DNA of 64,000 bases, taken from the NCBI RefSeq assembly GCF_004354045.1, contig NZ_SMRT01000002.1, positions 434,001-498,000 on the forward strand, in the 5' to 3' direction. This document shows, in pieces, positions 44,205 to 53,046 of the stretch. This stretch comes from Paenibacillus piri (lineage in GTDB: Bacteria; Bacillota; Bacilli; Paenibacillales; NBRC-103111). Under the pieces are notes generated by a model that saw only the letters and a list, made by a program, of their open reading frames with translations, was not told where the DNA came from and searched no databases. Within the stretch, counting starts at the first letter, position 1; every line of letters begins with the position of its first letter. Position numbers and translations under genes: made by a program.

Positions 44205-44283
44205 GGTCGCTTTTTGAATGGATACTCCTAAATATGGATAGACTAGGTCAGGAAACAAAATGGTTACTCAGGAGGGACTGGGT

Positions 44284-44496
44284 ATGAATTTTACAAGTCA
44301 AGATATTGCCGTCATCGAGCAAGCGCTTCAACTGGCCATTCAGAATGAAGCCAAAAGCTCGAAAGCGAATCAGTTTCGCGAGGTGCTGACAAAGCTGCAG
44401 GCGAGTGCAACCGCGGCGATCCAGGGACAGTATCTGCAGACGGTTGCGCACGATGGCCTGCGGTTTGATTATGACGATTCATCCGACTTGCTGTAA
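44284..44496 (+). CDS. Small protein of unknown function
   Basis: A 70-residue protein (NFTSQDIAVIEQALQLAIQN ... RFDYDDSSDLL) that I do not recognise beyond likely alpha-helical structure. AGGAGGGACTGGGT precedes the ATG at 44284. It has an acidic C-terminus and no membrane segment. A terminator follows 60 bp downstream. Confidence 0.65.
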   Translation: MNFTSQDIAVIEQALQLAIQNEAKSSKANQFREVLTKLQASATAAIQGQYLQTVAHDGLRFDYDDSSDLL

Positions 44497-44555
44497 CGGT
44501 ATTTGTTTCATTTTGGACCATAGCGCATATGCATGAACTTTAGTAAATTTACTAT

Positions 44556-44592
44556 AACCCTGAACGGGATTGTCCCGTTCGGGGTTTTCTTT
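44556..44592 (+). terminator. Terminator before the mrfA promoter
   Basis: AACCCTGAACGGGA pairs with TCCCGTTCGGGGTT (one bulged G) and is followed by TTCTTTT. Confidence 0.85.
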
Positions 44593-44649
44593 TCCGCTTG
44601 AACGCCTTAAGATAGGGATGTTTTTCTTGTAGAGTCGGGCAAATAACGA

Positions 44650-44678
44650 TTGCCGCACGAACATGTATTCGGTATAAT
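44650..44678 (+). promoter_or_regulatory. mrfA promoter
   Basis: TTGCCG (44650-44655) and a perfect TATAAT (44673-44678) are 17 bp apart, 64 bp before the mrfA start. A LexA-like box lies in the spacer. Confidence 0.7.
44658..44671. promoter_or_regulatory. LexA-like box in the mrfA promoter
   Basis: CGAACATGTATTCG matches 9 of the 10 fixed positions of CGAAC-N4-GTTCG. It lies between the -35 and -10 elements, where a repressor would block RNA polymerase. Confidence 0.6.
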
Positions 44679-44741
44679 AGGCGTAACCGGATTTCGTAAC
44701 CGTCGGTTTATTTTTATCGCATGCTGTGGAGTGAAGAAACC

Positions 44742-46991
44742 ATGATTCGTAAGAAACGGCTGGACGAATTAATAACGGAATTGAGAGGCAACGAACATAT
44801 TATCAACTGGCATGAAGTCGAACCGCAGGAGGCAAGAACAAGGCCAGTACCGGATACCGTAGATCCGCGAATAAAAGCCGCATTGGTCAAAAGAGGTATC
44901 GAACGGCTATATACGCATCAGTATACCGCCTACGAGACGGTAAGCAAAGGCGAACATATTGTAGCCGTAACCCCGACCGCATCCGGCAAAACGCTCTGCT
45001 ACAACCTTCCCGTACTGCAGGCCATCGCCGAAGACGACGGCAGCCGCGCGCTTTACCTGTTCCCGACAAAAGCATTGGCGCAAGACCAGAAGAGCGAATT
45101 GAACGAAATGATCGGCGAAATGGGCATCGACATTAAAAGCTTTACATACGACGGCGATACGGCGCCCGCGATCCGCCAATTGGTCAGAAATGCCGGCCAT
45201 ATTGTGATCACGAATCCCGACATGCTGCATGCGGCGATTCTTCCTCATCATACGAAATGGGTCAGCTTATTCAGCAATCTTAAGTACATTGTTATCGATG
45301 AACTTCATACATACAGAGGCGTATTCGGCAGCCATGTGGCGAATGTGATCCGCAGGCTGAAACGAATTTGCCAATTTTACGGCAGCAAGCCCGTGTTTAT
45401 TTGCACGTCGGCGACGATCGCGAACCCGAGAGAGCTGGCCGAGCAGCTGACCGGGAACCCGATGCGGCTGATCGACGACAACGGCGCGCCGAGAGGAAGA
45501 AAACATTTTGTATTTTACAATCCGCCGATCGTGAACAAGCCTTTAAACATCCGGAAAAGCGCTACTGCTGAAGTGAACCGTCTGGCGAAGCAATTTCTCG
45601 CCAACCGTATTCAGACGATCGTTTTTGCCCGGAGCCGGGTCAGGGTGGAAATTATTTTAAGCCATTTGCAGGAGCTGGTTAAGAACGAGATCGGAACCAA
45701 ATCGATTAGAGGCTACCGGGGCGGCTATTTGCCGCAGCAGCGGAGGGAAATCGAAAGAGGATTAAGGAACGGCGACATATTGGGCGTTGTCAGCACGAAT
45801 GCTTTGGAGCTTGGAGTGGACATCGGCCAGTTGCAGGTCTGCATCATGACCGGCTATCCCGGAAGCGTAGCGAGCACATGGCAGCAAGCGGGACGGGCGG
45901 GGAGAAGGCATGGCGAAGCGCTGGTGCTGATGGTGGCGAGCAATACGCCGATCGACCAGTATATTGTCCACAATCCCGAATATTTTTTTGATCGGTCCCC
46001 GGAATCGGCCCGAATCAACCCGGAAAATTTGATTATTTTGGTCGATCATTTAAGGTGTGCGGCTTATGAGCTTCCTTTTAAGAGGGGGGAAGAGTTCGGA
46101 CCTTTGGAGATTGAGGACTTGTTGCAATATTTGGTTGAAGAACGGGTACTTCATCATGCGGGCGGTACGTTTTATTGGGCGAGCCAGTCTTTTCCCGCAA
46201 ATGAAGTAAGCCTGCGATCCGCCGCTCAGGAAAATGTCGTCATTGTCGATCAATCGGACGTGGCGAACGTAAAAATAATTGGCGAAATGGATCGTTTCAG
46301 CGCGATGACGCTGCTCCATGACGAAGCCATATATTTGCATGAAGGGGTGCAGTTTCAGGTCGAGAAGCTGGACTGGGACCATAAAAAAGCCTATGTGCGG
46401 GAAGTCGATGTCGAGTATTACACGGACGCGAACCTGGCTGTAAAGCTTAAAGTATTGGATATCGACAGAACGGAGAGCAGAAGGACCGCGTCCATCCATT
46501 TTGGCGAGGTTGTCGTAAATGCCATGCCGACGATTTTCAAGAAAATCAAGCTTTCCTCGTTCGAAAATATCGGCTACGGCCCAATCAGCCTGCCCGAGCA
46601 AGAGCTGCATACGAGCGCAACCTGGATCGAGCTGCAAGAGCCGGACCCGACGATAGGCACGAAAACGCTGGAGCAGCTGCTGCTGGGCATCTCCAATGTG
46701 TTAAGGCATATCGTACCGGTTCATGTGATGTGCGACCGAAGCGATATTCACGTCGTTTCGCAAATCAGGGCCGAGCATACGCAGCTGCCTACGATATTCA
46801 TCTATGACCATTACCCGGGCGGTATTGGCTTGGCCGAAGACGTATACAAACGTATGGACGAGATCAAAGCGGCCGCCCGAAACCTGATCCGCAAATGCAT
46901 CTGCGAAGACGGCTGCCCTTCGTGCATCGGTACGGAAATCGAAGGGCTGAGCGCCAAGCAAAAAAGCATGGAGCTGTTAGGACAGCTGTGA
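44742..46991 (+). CDS. mrfA: DEAD/DEAH-box DNA helicase MrfA (YprA, Hrq1-like) with DUF1998
   Basis: Superfamily 2 helicase that in B. subtilis acts with MrfB in repair of mitomycin C adducts. The Walker A motif TPTASGKT is near residue 78, the DExH box VIDELHTY near 185, and the helicase C-terminal motif QQAGRAGRRHGEALV near 385. A C-terminal DUF1998 domain ends in a zinc-type cysteine cluster (CICEDGCPSC, near 718). The ATG at 44742 has GGAGTG 8 nt upstream; an ATG at 44721 would add seven residues. mrfB follows. Confidence 0.93.
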   Translation: MIRKKRLDELITELRGNEHIINWHEVEPQEARTRPVPDTVDPRIKAALVKRGIERLYTHQYTAYETVSKGEHIVAVTPTASGKTLCYNLPVLQAIAEDDGSRALYLFPTKALAQDQKSELNEMIGEMGIDIKSFTYDGDTAPAIRQLVRNAGHIVITNPDMLHAAILPHHTKWVSLFSNLKYIVIDELHTYRGVFGSHVANVIRRLKRICQFYGSKPVFICTSATIANPRELAEQLTGNPMRLIDDNGAPRGRKHFVFYNPPIVNKPLNIRKSATAEVNRLAKQFLANRIQTIVFARSRVRVEIILSHLQELVKNEIGTKSIRGYRGGYLPQQRREIERGLRNGDILGVVSTNALELGVDIGQLQVCIMTGYPGSVASTWQQAGRAGRRHGEALVLMVASNTPIDQYIVHNPEYFFDRSPESARINPENLIILVDHLRCAAYELPFKRGEEFGPLEIEDLLQYLVEERVLHHAGGTFYWASQSFPANEVSLRSAAQENVVIVDQSDVANVKIIGEMDRFSAMTLLHDEAIYLHEGVQFQVEKLDWDHKKAYVREVDVEYYTDANLAVKLKVLDIDRTESRRTASIHFGEVVVNAMPTIFKKIKLSSFENIGYGPISLPEQELHTSATWIELQEPDPTIGTKTLEQLLLGISNVLRHIVPVHVMCDRSDIHVVSQIRAEHTQLPTIFIYDHYPGGIGLAEDVYKRMDEIKAAARNLIRKCICEDGCPSCIGTEIEGLSAKQKSMELLGQL

Positions 46992-47022
46992 AAACGAATC
47001 TGAATCAGAGGAGGAATTTCAT

Positions 47023-47184
47023 GTGACGATACGTGCATTCCCATGCATGGAGCCGCTGGCATTTGCATATATCGATAGCACGCCTGTCGCTAGGGCAGCA
47101 CCTCTCCTGCCGGCCGGAAAGACCGTACTCGCAGGCCGGTCGCTGTCTTCGAGGCTGCGGAAGCGGCCGGAGGCCGTGCGATGA
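47023..47184 (+). CDS. Small ORF between mrfA and mrfB
   Basis: A GTG at 47023 with GAGGAGG (47009-47015) 7 nt upstream opens a 53-codon frame (TIRAFPCMEPLAFAYIDSTP ...). Its TGA overlaps the mrfB ATG (ATGA). The spacing is ideal and the overlap suggests it couples mrfB translation to mrfA. I do not recognise the peptide. It could be only a translated leader that delivers ribosomes to mrfB. Confidence 0.5.
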   Translation: MTIRAFPCMEPLAFAYIDSTPVARAAPLLPAGKTVLAGRSLSSRLRKRPEAVR

Positions 47185-48728
47185 GCGGCCTGCGCGAACG
47201 GCTGCTGCGGCATAAGAAGCCGGCCGGCGGCGGGCCCGAGCCCGGTGCCGAGCCTGCCGCTGCCGCACGGGAGGACAGCGCCGCAGCCGCGCCCGCGGCC
47301 GATGCGGAGTGGGCGCAGCTCGGCGCCCACATGGAGCAAGGCGAGCATGGCGCCTTCGTGATGCGGCGCCGCGTCTACGACAGCGCGGCGCGGCACGGCC
47401 GCTACGCGCTCGGCGAGCTGATCGGACAGTCCGATCAGCTCCATGCGCTGCTGGCGCCGCCGGCAGCGAAGAAAGGCGCTGCAGCCGGGCGCGGCAGCGC
47501 AGCGGAGCCCGGCCGTGGCATGGGCGGCCGGCAGTCGGACGGTCGGCTGCCGCACGACCGGCTGCTCTACCTGGATACCGAGACGACGGGACTCGGTGTC
47601 GGAGCGGGCAACGTGCCGTTTATGATCGGCATCGGCTTTTATGAACGCGGGCAGCTGGTCGTAGAGCAAATGTTTATCCGCCATCCCGGCGAAGAGCTGG
47701 CCATGCTTCATTATTTGCAGCGGAAGCTGGAGGAGCATCCGGTACTCGTCTCGTACAACGGCAAATCTTTCGACTGGCCGATTATTAAAAATCGCTACAT
47801 CTTGAACCGGATGCCGTCCGAGCCTGAAATTGACGGGCATCTGGACTTTTTGTATCCGTCACGCAGCCTGTGGAAGCATACGCTGCCTTCGTGCCGGTTG
47901 GGCAAGGTAGAGGAGGAGCGGCTTCATGTCGTCAGGGAACATGATGTGCCGGGCTCGTTGGCGCCAGCTCTTTATTTTCAGTATTTGGCCGAACGGGATG
48001 TATCGATCGTGCAGGGTATATTTGAACATAACGAGCTCGATATTTTGTCGTTAGCAGGCTTGTCGATCCATTTTGCAGGAACACTGAACGGCCAAAGCCG
48101 GATCGAGGAGATGGAATTGGAAGAGCTGTACCGGCTCGGTTTATGGCTGGATAAGCTGGATCGGGGAGAGCTTGCCGCCCGGGCGCTGGAGCTGCTTGAG
48201 CAGCGGCTTGCCGGCGGGATGGAGTCGGAGGCCGCCGCCGGCTATATGCTGCCGCTGGCGCAGGTGTACAAGCAGCAACGGCGGTTTGCGGACGCATGCC
48301 GCTTATGGACCTTGTACACGGAGCGCAAGGGAGAGCGAAGCGTGGTTTCGTTGGAGCCGTTTATAGAGCTGTCGATGCATTACGAGCATCGGGAGAAGCA
48401 GCTAGGCCGGGCGCTTCATTACGCGGAATGGGCGCTCCAGCATGCGCGGCAGCGCCAATCGCTGAGACGCTCCTATGGGCTTGATGGTGTCAGGCGGCAT
48501 GGCGGACATGTTGAAGCGGCCGCCGACGAAACGAAGGCCCGGCAGCATGAGGAAATCGCCGCGTTGGAGAAAAGAGCGGAGCGGCTGCGCCGCAAGCTGC
48601 AGCAGAGCGATTCGGCGCAGGCCGCAAACCGTGCGCGATCAACCGCAGCCGGCCGGCGGAGTTCGGCCGCGACCGGTAAGAAACGCGCGAAGCCGGACGT
48701 GCAGTATGTGATGGATCAACTGATCTGA
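47181..48728 (+). CDS. mrfB: RNase H-like exonuclease MrfB (YprB)
   Basis: DnaQ-like 3'-5' exonuclease that works with MrfA in B. subtilis. The catalytic motif LYLDTETTGLG is near residue 130, the second motif SYNGKSFDWPII near 192, and the third FEHNELDILSLAGL near 286. It ends in a tetratricopeptide-like helical region (about 310-440) with a basic, coiled C-terminus. At 515 residues it is longer than B. subtilis YprB (413), mainly from an Ala/Gly/Pro-rich N-terminal extension and an insertion at about 90-120. Confidence 0.92.
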   Translation: MSGLRERLLRHKKPAGGGPEPGAEPAAAAREDSAAAAPAADAEWAQLGAHMEQGEHGAFVMRRRVYDSAARHGRYALGELIGQSDQLHALLAPPAAKKGAAAGRGSAAEPGRGMGGRQSDGRLPHDRLLYLDTETTGLGVGAGNVPFMIGIGFYERGQLVVEQMFIRHPGEELAMLHYLQRKLEEHPVLVSYNGKSFDWPIIKNRYILNRMPSEPEIDGHLDFLYPSRSLWKHTLPSCRLGKVEEERLHVVREHDVPGSLAPALYFQYLAERDVSIVQGIFEHNELDILSLAGLSIHFAGTLNGQSRIEEMELEELYRLGLWLDKLDRGELAARALELLEQRLAGGMESEAAAGYMLPLAQVYKQQRRFADACRLWTLYTERKGERSVVSLEPFIELSMHYEHREKQLGRALHYAEWALQHARQRQSLRRSYGLDGVRRHGGHVEAAADETKARQHEEIAALEKRAERLRRKLQQSDSAQAANRARSTAAGRRSSAATGKKRAKPDVQYVMDQLI

Positions 48729-48989
48729 CAGGTCATTCATCATTCAGCGCGCTTGCTTTTCTAAATGAGCCGGGATGGCTGTCCAGGCCGACACCCTGCA
48801 AGCCGGGCGGCCCCGCAGCCGTGTGCAGGCTAAGCGTTAACTGCCGGTTTGCGCCGGTCTGCATGCCGCCAAGGGTTAAACCCGTTAAAAAATGGTTACA
48901 TAATAGAGAGACAAGTATTGCCAATTTTTCAGTATCGATCAAATGGCAGCGCTTCGTGTCTCTTATTTTTTTGTAAAGGGGAGCCCCAA
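48729..48989 (+). other. Gene-free spacer before the Fpg-like gene
   Basis: About 260 bp with several GC-rich inverted words (GCCGGTTTGCGCCGGT, CCCTGCAAGCCGGGCGG) and a possible -10 box CATAAT near 48899. I see no gene and no clear terminator. Confidence 0.35.
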
Positions 48990-49799
48990 ATGCCGGAACT
49001 GCCGGAAATGGAAAATTACAGGCTGCTGCTAAATCCGAGAATTTCAGGTCTGCCGATCACTTCAATGGAAGTGACCAGGGAGAAATCGATTAATATGCCG
49101 GTGGAACAGTTTCAGCGGCAGCTTGCGGGCGCTTCGGTGCTTACGGTCGAACGGCGCGCCAAGCATCTGCTGTTCCGCCTGAACAGCTCCAAAGTGCTCA
49201 TACTGCATCTCATGCTCGGCGGCATGATGTTTTACGGCAGCGCTGCAGAGAAGCCGGAACGGACCGTGCAGGTTACGATAAGCTGGGGGGACCGCCATTT
49301 ATTTTTTATCGGACTGAGGCTCGGCTATTTGCATCTTCACGACGCCGCGGAAGCGGAGAAGCTGCTGCGCAGGCTGGGGCCCGAGCCGCTGGAGTCCGGT
49401 TTTACGATCGACCGTTTCGCCGCGCTCATCCAGCGGAACCGGGGAACGTTGAAGACGACATTAGTCGACCAAAGCGTCATCGCCGGAATCGGCAACTGCT
49501 ACTCCGATGAAATTTGCTTCGAGGCCGGGCTGCTGCCTTCCAGACGCTGCCATCAGCTGGCGGACGGCGAAATAGAGCGTTTGTACCGGTCCATGCGGCA
49601 TGTGTTAGCGGAAGCGACGCGTTATGGCGGCTATATGGAAATGCCCTTATTTGCCGGAGATGCGTTGACCGGCGGCTATGACAGCCGCTGCAAGGTGTAT
49701 GACCGCGAAGGGGAGCCATGCGTGCGCTGCGGCAGACCGTTGGCAAGGCAGGATGTATCGGGCAAAAAATCGTTCTGCTGCCTTCATTGCCAAAGCTAG
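48990..49799 (+). CDS. Fpg/Nei family DNA glycosylase
   Basis: Bifunctional base-excision glycosylase/AP lyase for oxidised bases. The protein begins MPELPEME, giving the catalytic Pro2 and Glu3 after Met removal. A helix-two-turn-helix region reads LKTTLVDQSVIAGIGNCYSDEICFEAGL, and the C-terminal zinc finger has CVRC and CCLHC. ERRAKHLLFRL supplies the conserved lysine. The ATG at 48990 is fixed by the essential N-terminus; AAAGGGGAG lies just upstream. At 269 residues it is normal. It is distinct in wording from classical MutM and may be a paralogue. Confidence 0.9.
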   Translation: MPELPEMENYRLLLNPRISGLPITSMEVTREKSINMPVEQFQRQLAGASVLTVERRAKHLLFRLNSSKVLILHLMLGGMMFYGSAAEKPERTVQVTISWGDRHLFFIGLRLGYLHLHDAAEAEKLLRRLGPEPLESGFTIDRFAALIQRNRGTLKTTLVDQSVIAGIGNCYSDEICFEAGLLPSRRCHQLADGEIERLYRSMRHVLAEATRYGGYMEMPLFAGDALTGGYDSRCKVYDREGEPCVRCGRPLARQDVSGKKSFCCLHCQS

Positions 49800-49888
49800 G
49801 GCGGCGGTTTTGCCCGATTCGTTCGTAAAATTCGTGACGGTAAATATGTAACAAGTTCATTAAAATCGGGAGGAAGTGGACGCCGCCG

Positions 49889-50731
49889 ATGTTAAAAGTA
49901 GGCTGCCATCTCAGTATCGGCAAAGGGTATGAGGAAGCCGCCAGAAACGCGGTCAGGCTGAATTCGGGCGCTTTTCAATATTTTCCGAAAAATCCGCGGA
50001 GCCTAACCGTCAAGCGCTGGAATCCGAAGGACGCCGAAGGCTGCGCCCGTCTAAGCCGCGAGCACGGCCTTGCTTCGATTGCCCATTCCGCTTATTTGAT
50101 CAATCTGGCCTCGGAGGACGACCAGCTGCGCCGCGCCTCCGTCTTGTCGCTGCGCAACGACCTGGAAATCGCCGAGGCTTGCGGTTCCGTAGGCGTCGTG
50201 GTTCATTTTGGCAAATATAAAGGCGCGGATACGTTACAAGGCTATAAAAATATTATACAATGTGTACATGAAGTGCTTTTGGACTGGCAAGGCCGGGCCA
50301 TGCTGCTCATTGAGAATCAGGCGGGTGAAGGCACGAGAATGGGCTCGACGCTTGAGGAGCTGATGCAAATTCGCAATTTGTCTGATTGCCGCGACCGTGT
50401 CGGTTTTTGCTTCGATACGTGCCACGCTTTTGCATGCGGGCTGTGGTCCTCTCAGCCTGACGGCTGGGCGGAGCTGGCGGCGAAAGCTTCCTCCATCGGC
50501 TATTTCGACCATCTTAAGGCGGTTCACCTCAACGATTCGAAATATCCGGGGGGTCTGTGCAAGGACCGGCACGAGAATATCGGCTTCGGCCATATTGGCG
50601 ATGAACGGTTTCGCCAGCTTTTGCAAACGCCCCAATTGCAGTCGTTGCCGCTTGTGCTGGAAACGCCGACTCCGGCGGACGGCTCGCATGCATCGGAGAT
50701 CGAACGGGTCTTTCGATTAGCGGCAAATTAG
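49889..50731 (+). CDS. nfo: Deoxyribonuclease IV / AP endonuclease family 2 (Nfo-like)
   Basis: TIM-barrel endonuclease IV that cuts at abasic sites using three zinc ions. Metal-ligand regions are visible in order: GCHLSIGKGYEEA, IAHSAYLINLAS, VVHFGKYKG, LLIENQAGEGTRMG, GFCFDTCHAFACG, AVHLNDSKYP, RHENIGFGHIG and LVLETP. GGGAGGAAGTGG precedes the ATG. At 280 residues it is complete. It follows the Fpg-like gene by 90 bp; together they can perform successive steps of base excision repair. Confidence 0.93.
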   Translation: MLKVGCHLSIGKGYEEAARNAVRLNSGAFQYFPKNPRSLTVKRWNPKDAEGCARLSREHGLASIAHSAYLINLASEDDQLRRASVLSLRNDLEIAEACGSVGVVVHFGKYKGADTLQGYKNIIQCVHEVLLDWQGRAMLLIENQAGEGTRMGSTLEELMQIRNLSDCRDRVGFCFDTCHAFACGLWSSQPDGWAELAAKASSIGYFDHLKAVHLNDSKYPGGLCKDRHENIGFGHIGDERFRQLLQTPQLQSLPLVLETPTPADGSHASEIERVFRLAAN

Positions 50732-50867
50732 CAGCAGATAGCAGCAGATTGGAAGCGGATTAGCGGCCGCCAAGCAAGCTCTGCCGACTGCCGGCACGAA
50801 GTAAAGCCCGTTATCCGTCCGTCGGAGCGCCGATAGCCCGCTCTATGGAAAAAGGGAGGCGTTACCT

Positions 50868-51209
50868 GTCATACACGTTTATTTGGACGATTTGAGAGCT
50901 TGTCCCAAAGGCTTGGTCGCCGCGCGCACGGCCGAGGAATGCATCCTGCTGCTGCAGGAATGCGAGGTCGGCATTTTGTCGCTCGACTTTGATTTGGGCT
51001 GGGGCCAGCCCGATGCAATGGACGTTGTCCGCTTTATGATTGCCGAGCGGCGCTATCCGCACGAAATATATTTGCATACCTCGAGTCTCAGCGGCAAAAA
51101 TCAAATGTACCAGCTGCTGTACCGGAACAAACCGGATAATGTCAGGCTGGTCAACGGGCCTATGCTATACGAAACACTCCAGAAGCTATCCAATACCGTA
51201 CAAGAATAG
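50868..51209 (+). CDS. Cyclic-phosphate-processing receiver (cREC) domain protein
   Basis: A single receiver-like domain beginning IHVYLDDLRACPKGLVAART, with ILSLDFDLGWGQPDAMDV holding the central aspartates and EIYLHTSSLSGKNQMYQLL near the end. This variant is associated with nucleic-acid cyclic-phosphate processing in some operons. The expected start codon, 8 nt after GGGAGG (50854-50859), reads GTC rather than GTG or ATG. The first standard start in frame is a TTG at 50883, which would remove the first strand. Start coordinate given here is the GTC. Confidence 0.7.
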   Translation, partial: VIHVYLDDLRACPKGLVAARTAEECILLLQECEVGILSLDFDLGWGQPDAMDVVRFMIAERRYPHEIYLHTSSLSGKNQMYQLLYRNKPDNVRLVNGPMLYETLQKLSNTVQE

Positions 51210-51212
51210 GTT

Positions 51213-51995
51213 GTGATTTTACAGATGCAGGTCTTATCTTTGGAACATATTTATTTTATCCGCGAGGGGCGGACGATTTTATCGGATATCGAGCTTCAGG
51301 CGAATGGGGGCGAGCATTGGGTCATTCTCGGCAAAAACGGTTCGGGCAAAACGACCATACTGGAGCTGCTTAACGGATACCAGTTCCCGACCCGCGGACA
51401 AGTTGAGGTGCTTGGGCATACATACGGTCAATGCGATGTCCGGGAAGTGCGCAAACATATCGGCTATATCAGCCAGTCATTGTACGAGAAGCTGAATCCG
51501 GCCGATCCGGTATGGGAGGTTGTCGCTACCGGCGAATTCGCCTTCCTGCGGTTCTATGAGGAAATTCCCGAAGAGGTAAAGCGCAAGGCGTTGGGTATGC
51601 TGGAGCAAGTCAGACTGCCTCATCTCGCCGATCAACCGCTCGGTTCTCTGTCCCAGGGCGAGCGCAAAAAAATTATGCTGGCCCGGTCGCTGATGACCAG
51701 CCCGTCGATTTTAATTATGGACGAGCCGTGCTCGGGCCTTGATTTATTCGAGCGCGAGCGGCTGCTGGAAACGATCAATGAGCTTCGCCGGCAAAATATT
51801 ACGATTGTGTATGTCACCCACCATATTGAGGAAATTATGCCGATGTTCACGCATGTGGCGCTGATTGACGAAGGAAAAATTATCGCCTCCGGCCGGAAAG
51901 AGGACGTATTGACCGAAGCGAACCTGCTGAAGGCTTTTCAGGTTCCGGTTACGCTCGAATGGTTCCAGGGACGTCCGTGGATTAAGGTGCTGTAA
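51213..51995 (+). CDS. ABC transporter ATP-binding protein (YlmA-like)
   Basis: Soluble ATPase of an ABC system. Walker A is GKNGSGKTT, the signature is LSQGERKKIMLAR, Walker B is ILIMDEPCSGLD, and the switch histidine lies in YVTHHIEEI. At 260 residues it matches the YlmA-type family, often found without a permease gene beside it, as here. The GTG at 51213 or the ATG at 51225 may be the start. Its TAA overlaps the ATG of the methyltransferase gene (TAATGATG). Role unknown. Confidence 0.85.
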   Translation: MILQMQVLSLEHIYFIREGRTILSDIELQANGGEHWVILGKNGSGKTTILELLNGYQFPTRGQVEVLGHTYGQCDVREVRKHIGYISQSLYEKLNPADPVWEVVATGEFAFLRFYEEIPEEVKRKALGMLEQVRLPHLADQPLGSLSQGERKKIMLARSLMTSPSILIMDEPCSGLDLFERERLLETINELRRQNITIVYVTHHIEEIMPMFTHVALIDEGKIIASGRKEDVLTEANLLKAFQVPVTLEWFQGRPWIKVL

Positions 51996-53026
51996 TGATG
52001 CCATCCGCCGATCACAGTGTATTTATCGGTACGGCCAATCACGGCTACGGACAGCAGGCGCAGGAAGAAATCCGCAGGCTGTTCGGTTCTGAGACGAAGT
52101 TCAGCTTCATGGTTCCGACCGAAATCTTTATGTTTTCCGTCCCGGTGAGCCGGGCGGAGGCGGTCGCAAGCCTGCTCGAACGGGAGCCGATGTTTTTGCG
52201 CCATATGCAGCCGGTCGATGTCGAGCTTGAATGGAACGGCTCCATCGATACGCTGCAGGATGCGATTCTCGCCGGCTTTCGGCTTGCTGCAGGAACAAAA
52301 CTGGCAGTTCAGGTCCGCAAGACGGAGCAGGTTCAATCCGGCTTGTCCGCCGGAGTCTGCAAGCAAGCGATCGACAGCGTATTGACCGAGGCTTGCCATA
52401 TCGCTCCGGTCGTCAAGGATGCCGAGCTGATCCTGTCGGTTTTCTTGACGCCGCAAACCGCTTATGCGGGGCTTTCGCGGCCTGAGGATAATTTGTCGGA
52501 TTGGCCGGGCGGCGCAATCCGTTTCCGCAGGGAGGAAGGCCAAGTATCGCGGGCCAAATTCAAGCTGCTGGAGGCCGAGCAGGCTTTCGGTCTTGATTTT
52601 ACGCAGTACCGCTCGGCCGTTGACATCGGTGCGGCTCCCGGCGGTTGGACGTCGCTGCTGCTGGAACGGGGCGTTAAAGTTACCGCGATCGATCCGGCGA
52701 AGCTCGATGCGGGACTGCTCAAACATCCGAAGCTGACGTATTATCCCAAAAACGCCGGGGACGTCCGGCTGCAGCCGGATGCTTTCGATCTGCTCGTATG
52801 CGATATGAGCTGGAATCCGAGACAGATGGCCAAGCTGGTCAAAGGGCTGCTTCATGCGCTGCAGCAGGGAGGCACGGCTATCGTTACGGTCAAGCTGATG
52901 CATAAAAAGCCGTTTCAAACGGTGCGCGAGCTGCTCGAGGACCTGGCGCCGGCGCTTACGCTGCAGAAGGCCAAACAGCTGTTCCATAACCGGGATGAGC
53001 TGACCTTGTTTCTAATAAAGGCATAA
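51995..53026 (+). CDS. RlmM-like (FtsJ-fold) rRNA methyltransferase
   Basis: Resembles RlmM, the 2'-O-methyltransferase for 23S rRNA C2498 in E. coli. An N-terminal THUMP-like part (about 1-190) precedes an FtsJ-type domain with DIGAAPGGWTSLLLERG, the aspartate in LLVCDMSWNPRQM and the lysine in VTVKLMHKKPF, the usual K-D-K set. The ATG overlaps the ABC ATPase stop codon, so expression is coupled. The target in a Firmicute is not established. Confidence 0.8.
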   Translation: MMPSADHSVFIGTANHGYGQQAQEEIRRLFGSETKFSFMVPTEIFMFSVPVSRAEAVASLLEREPMFLRHMQPVDVELEWNGSIDTLQDAILAGFRLAAGTKLAVQVRKTEQVQSGLSAGVCKQAIDSVLTEACHIAPVVKDAELILSVFLTPQTAYAGLSRPEDNLSDWPGGAIRFRREEGQVSRAKFKLLEAEQAFGLDFTQYRSAVDIGAAPGGWTSLLLERGVKVTAIDPAKLDAGLLKHPKLTYYPKNAGDVRLQPDAFDLLVCDMSWNPRQMAKLVKGLLHALQQGGTAIVTVKLMHKKPFQTVRELLEDLAPALTLQKAKQLFHNRDELTLFLIKA

Positions 53027-53046
53027 TAACGGCTGCGGAGGAAATG

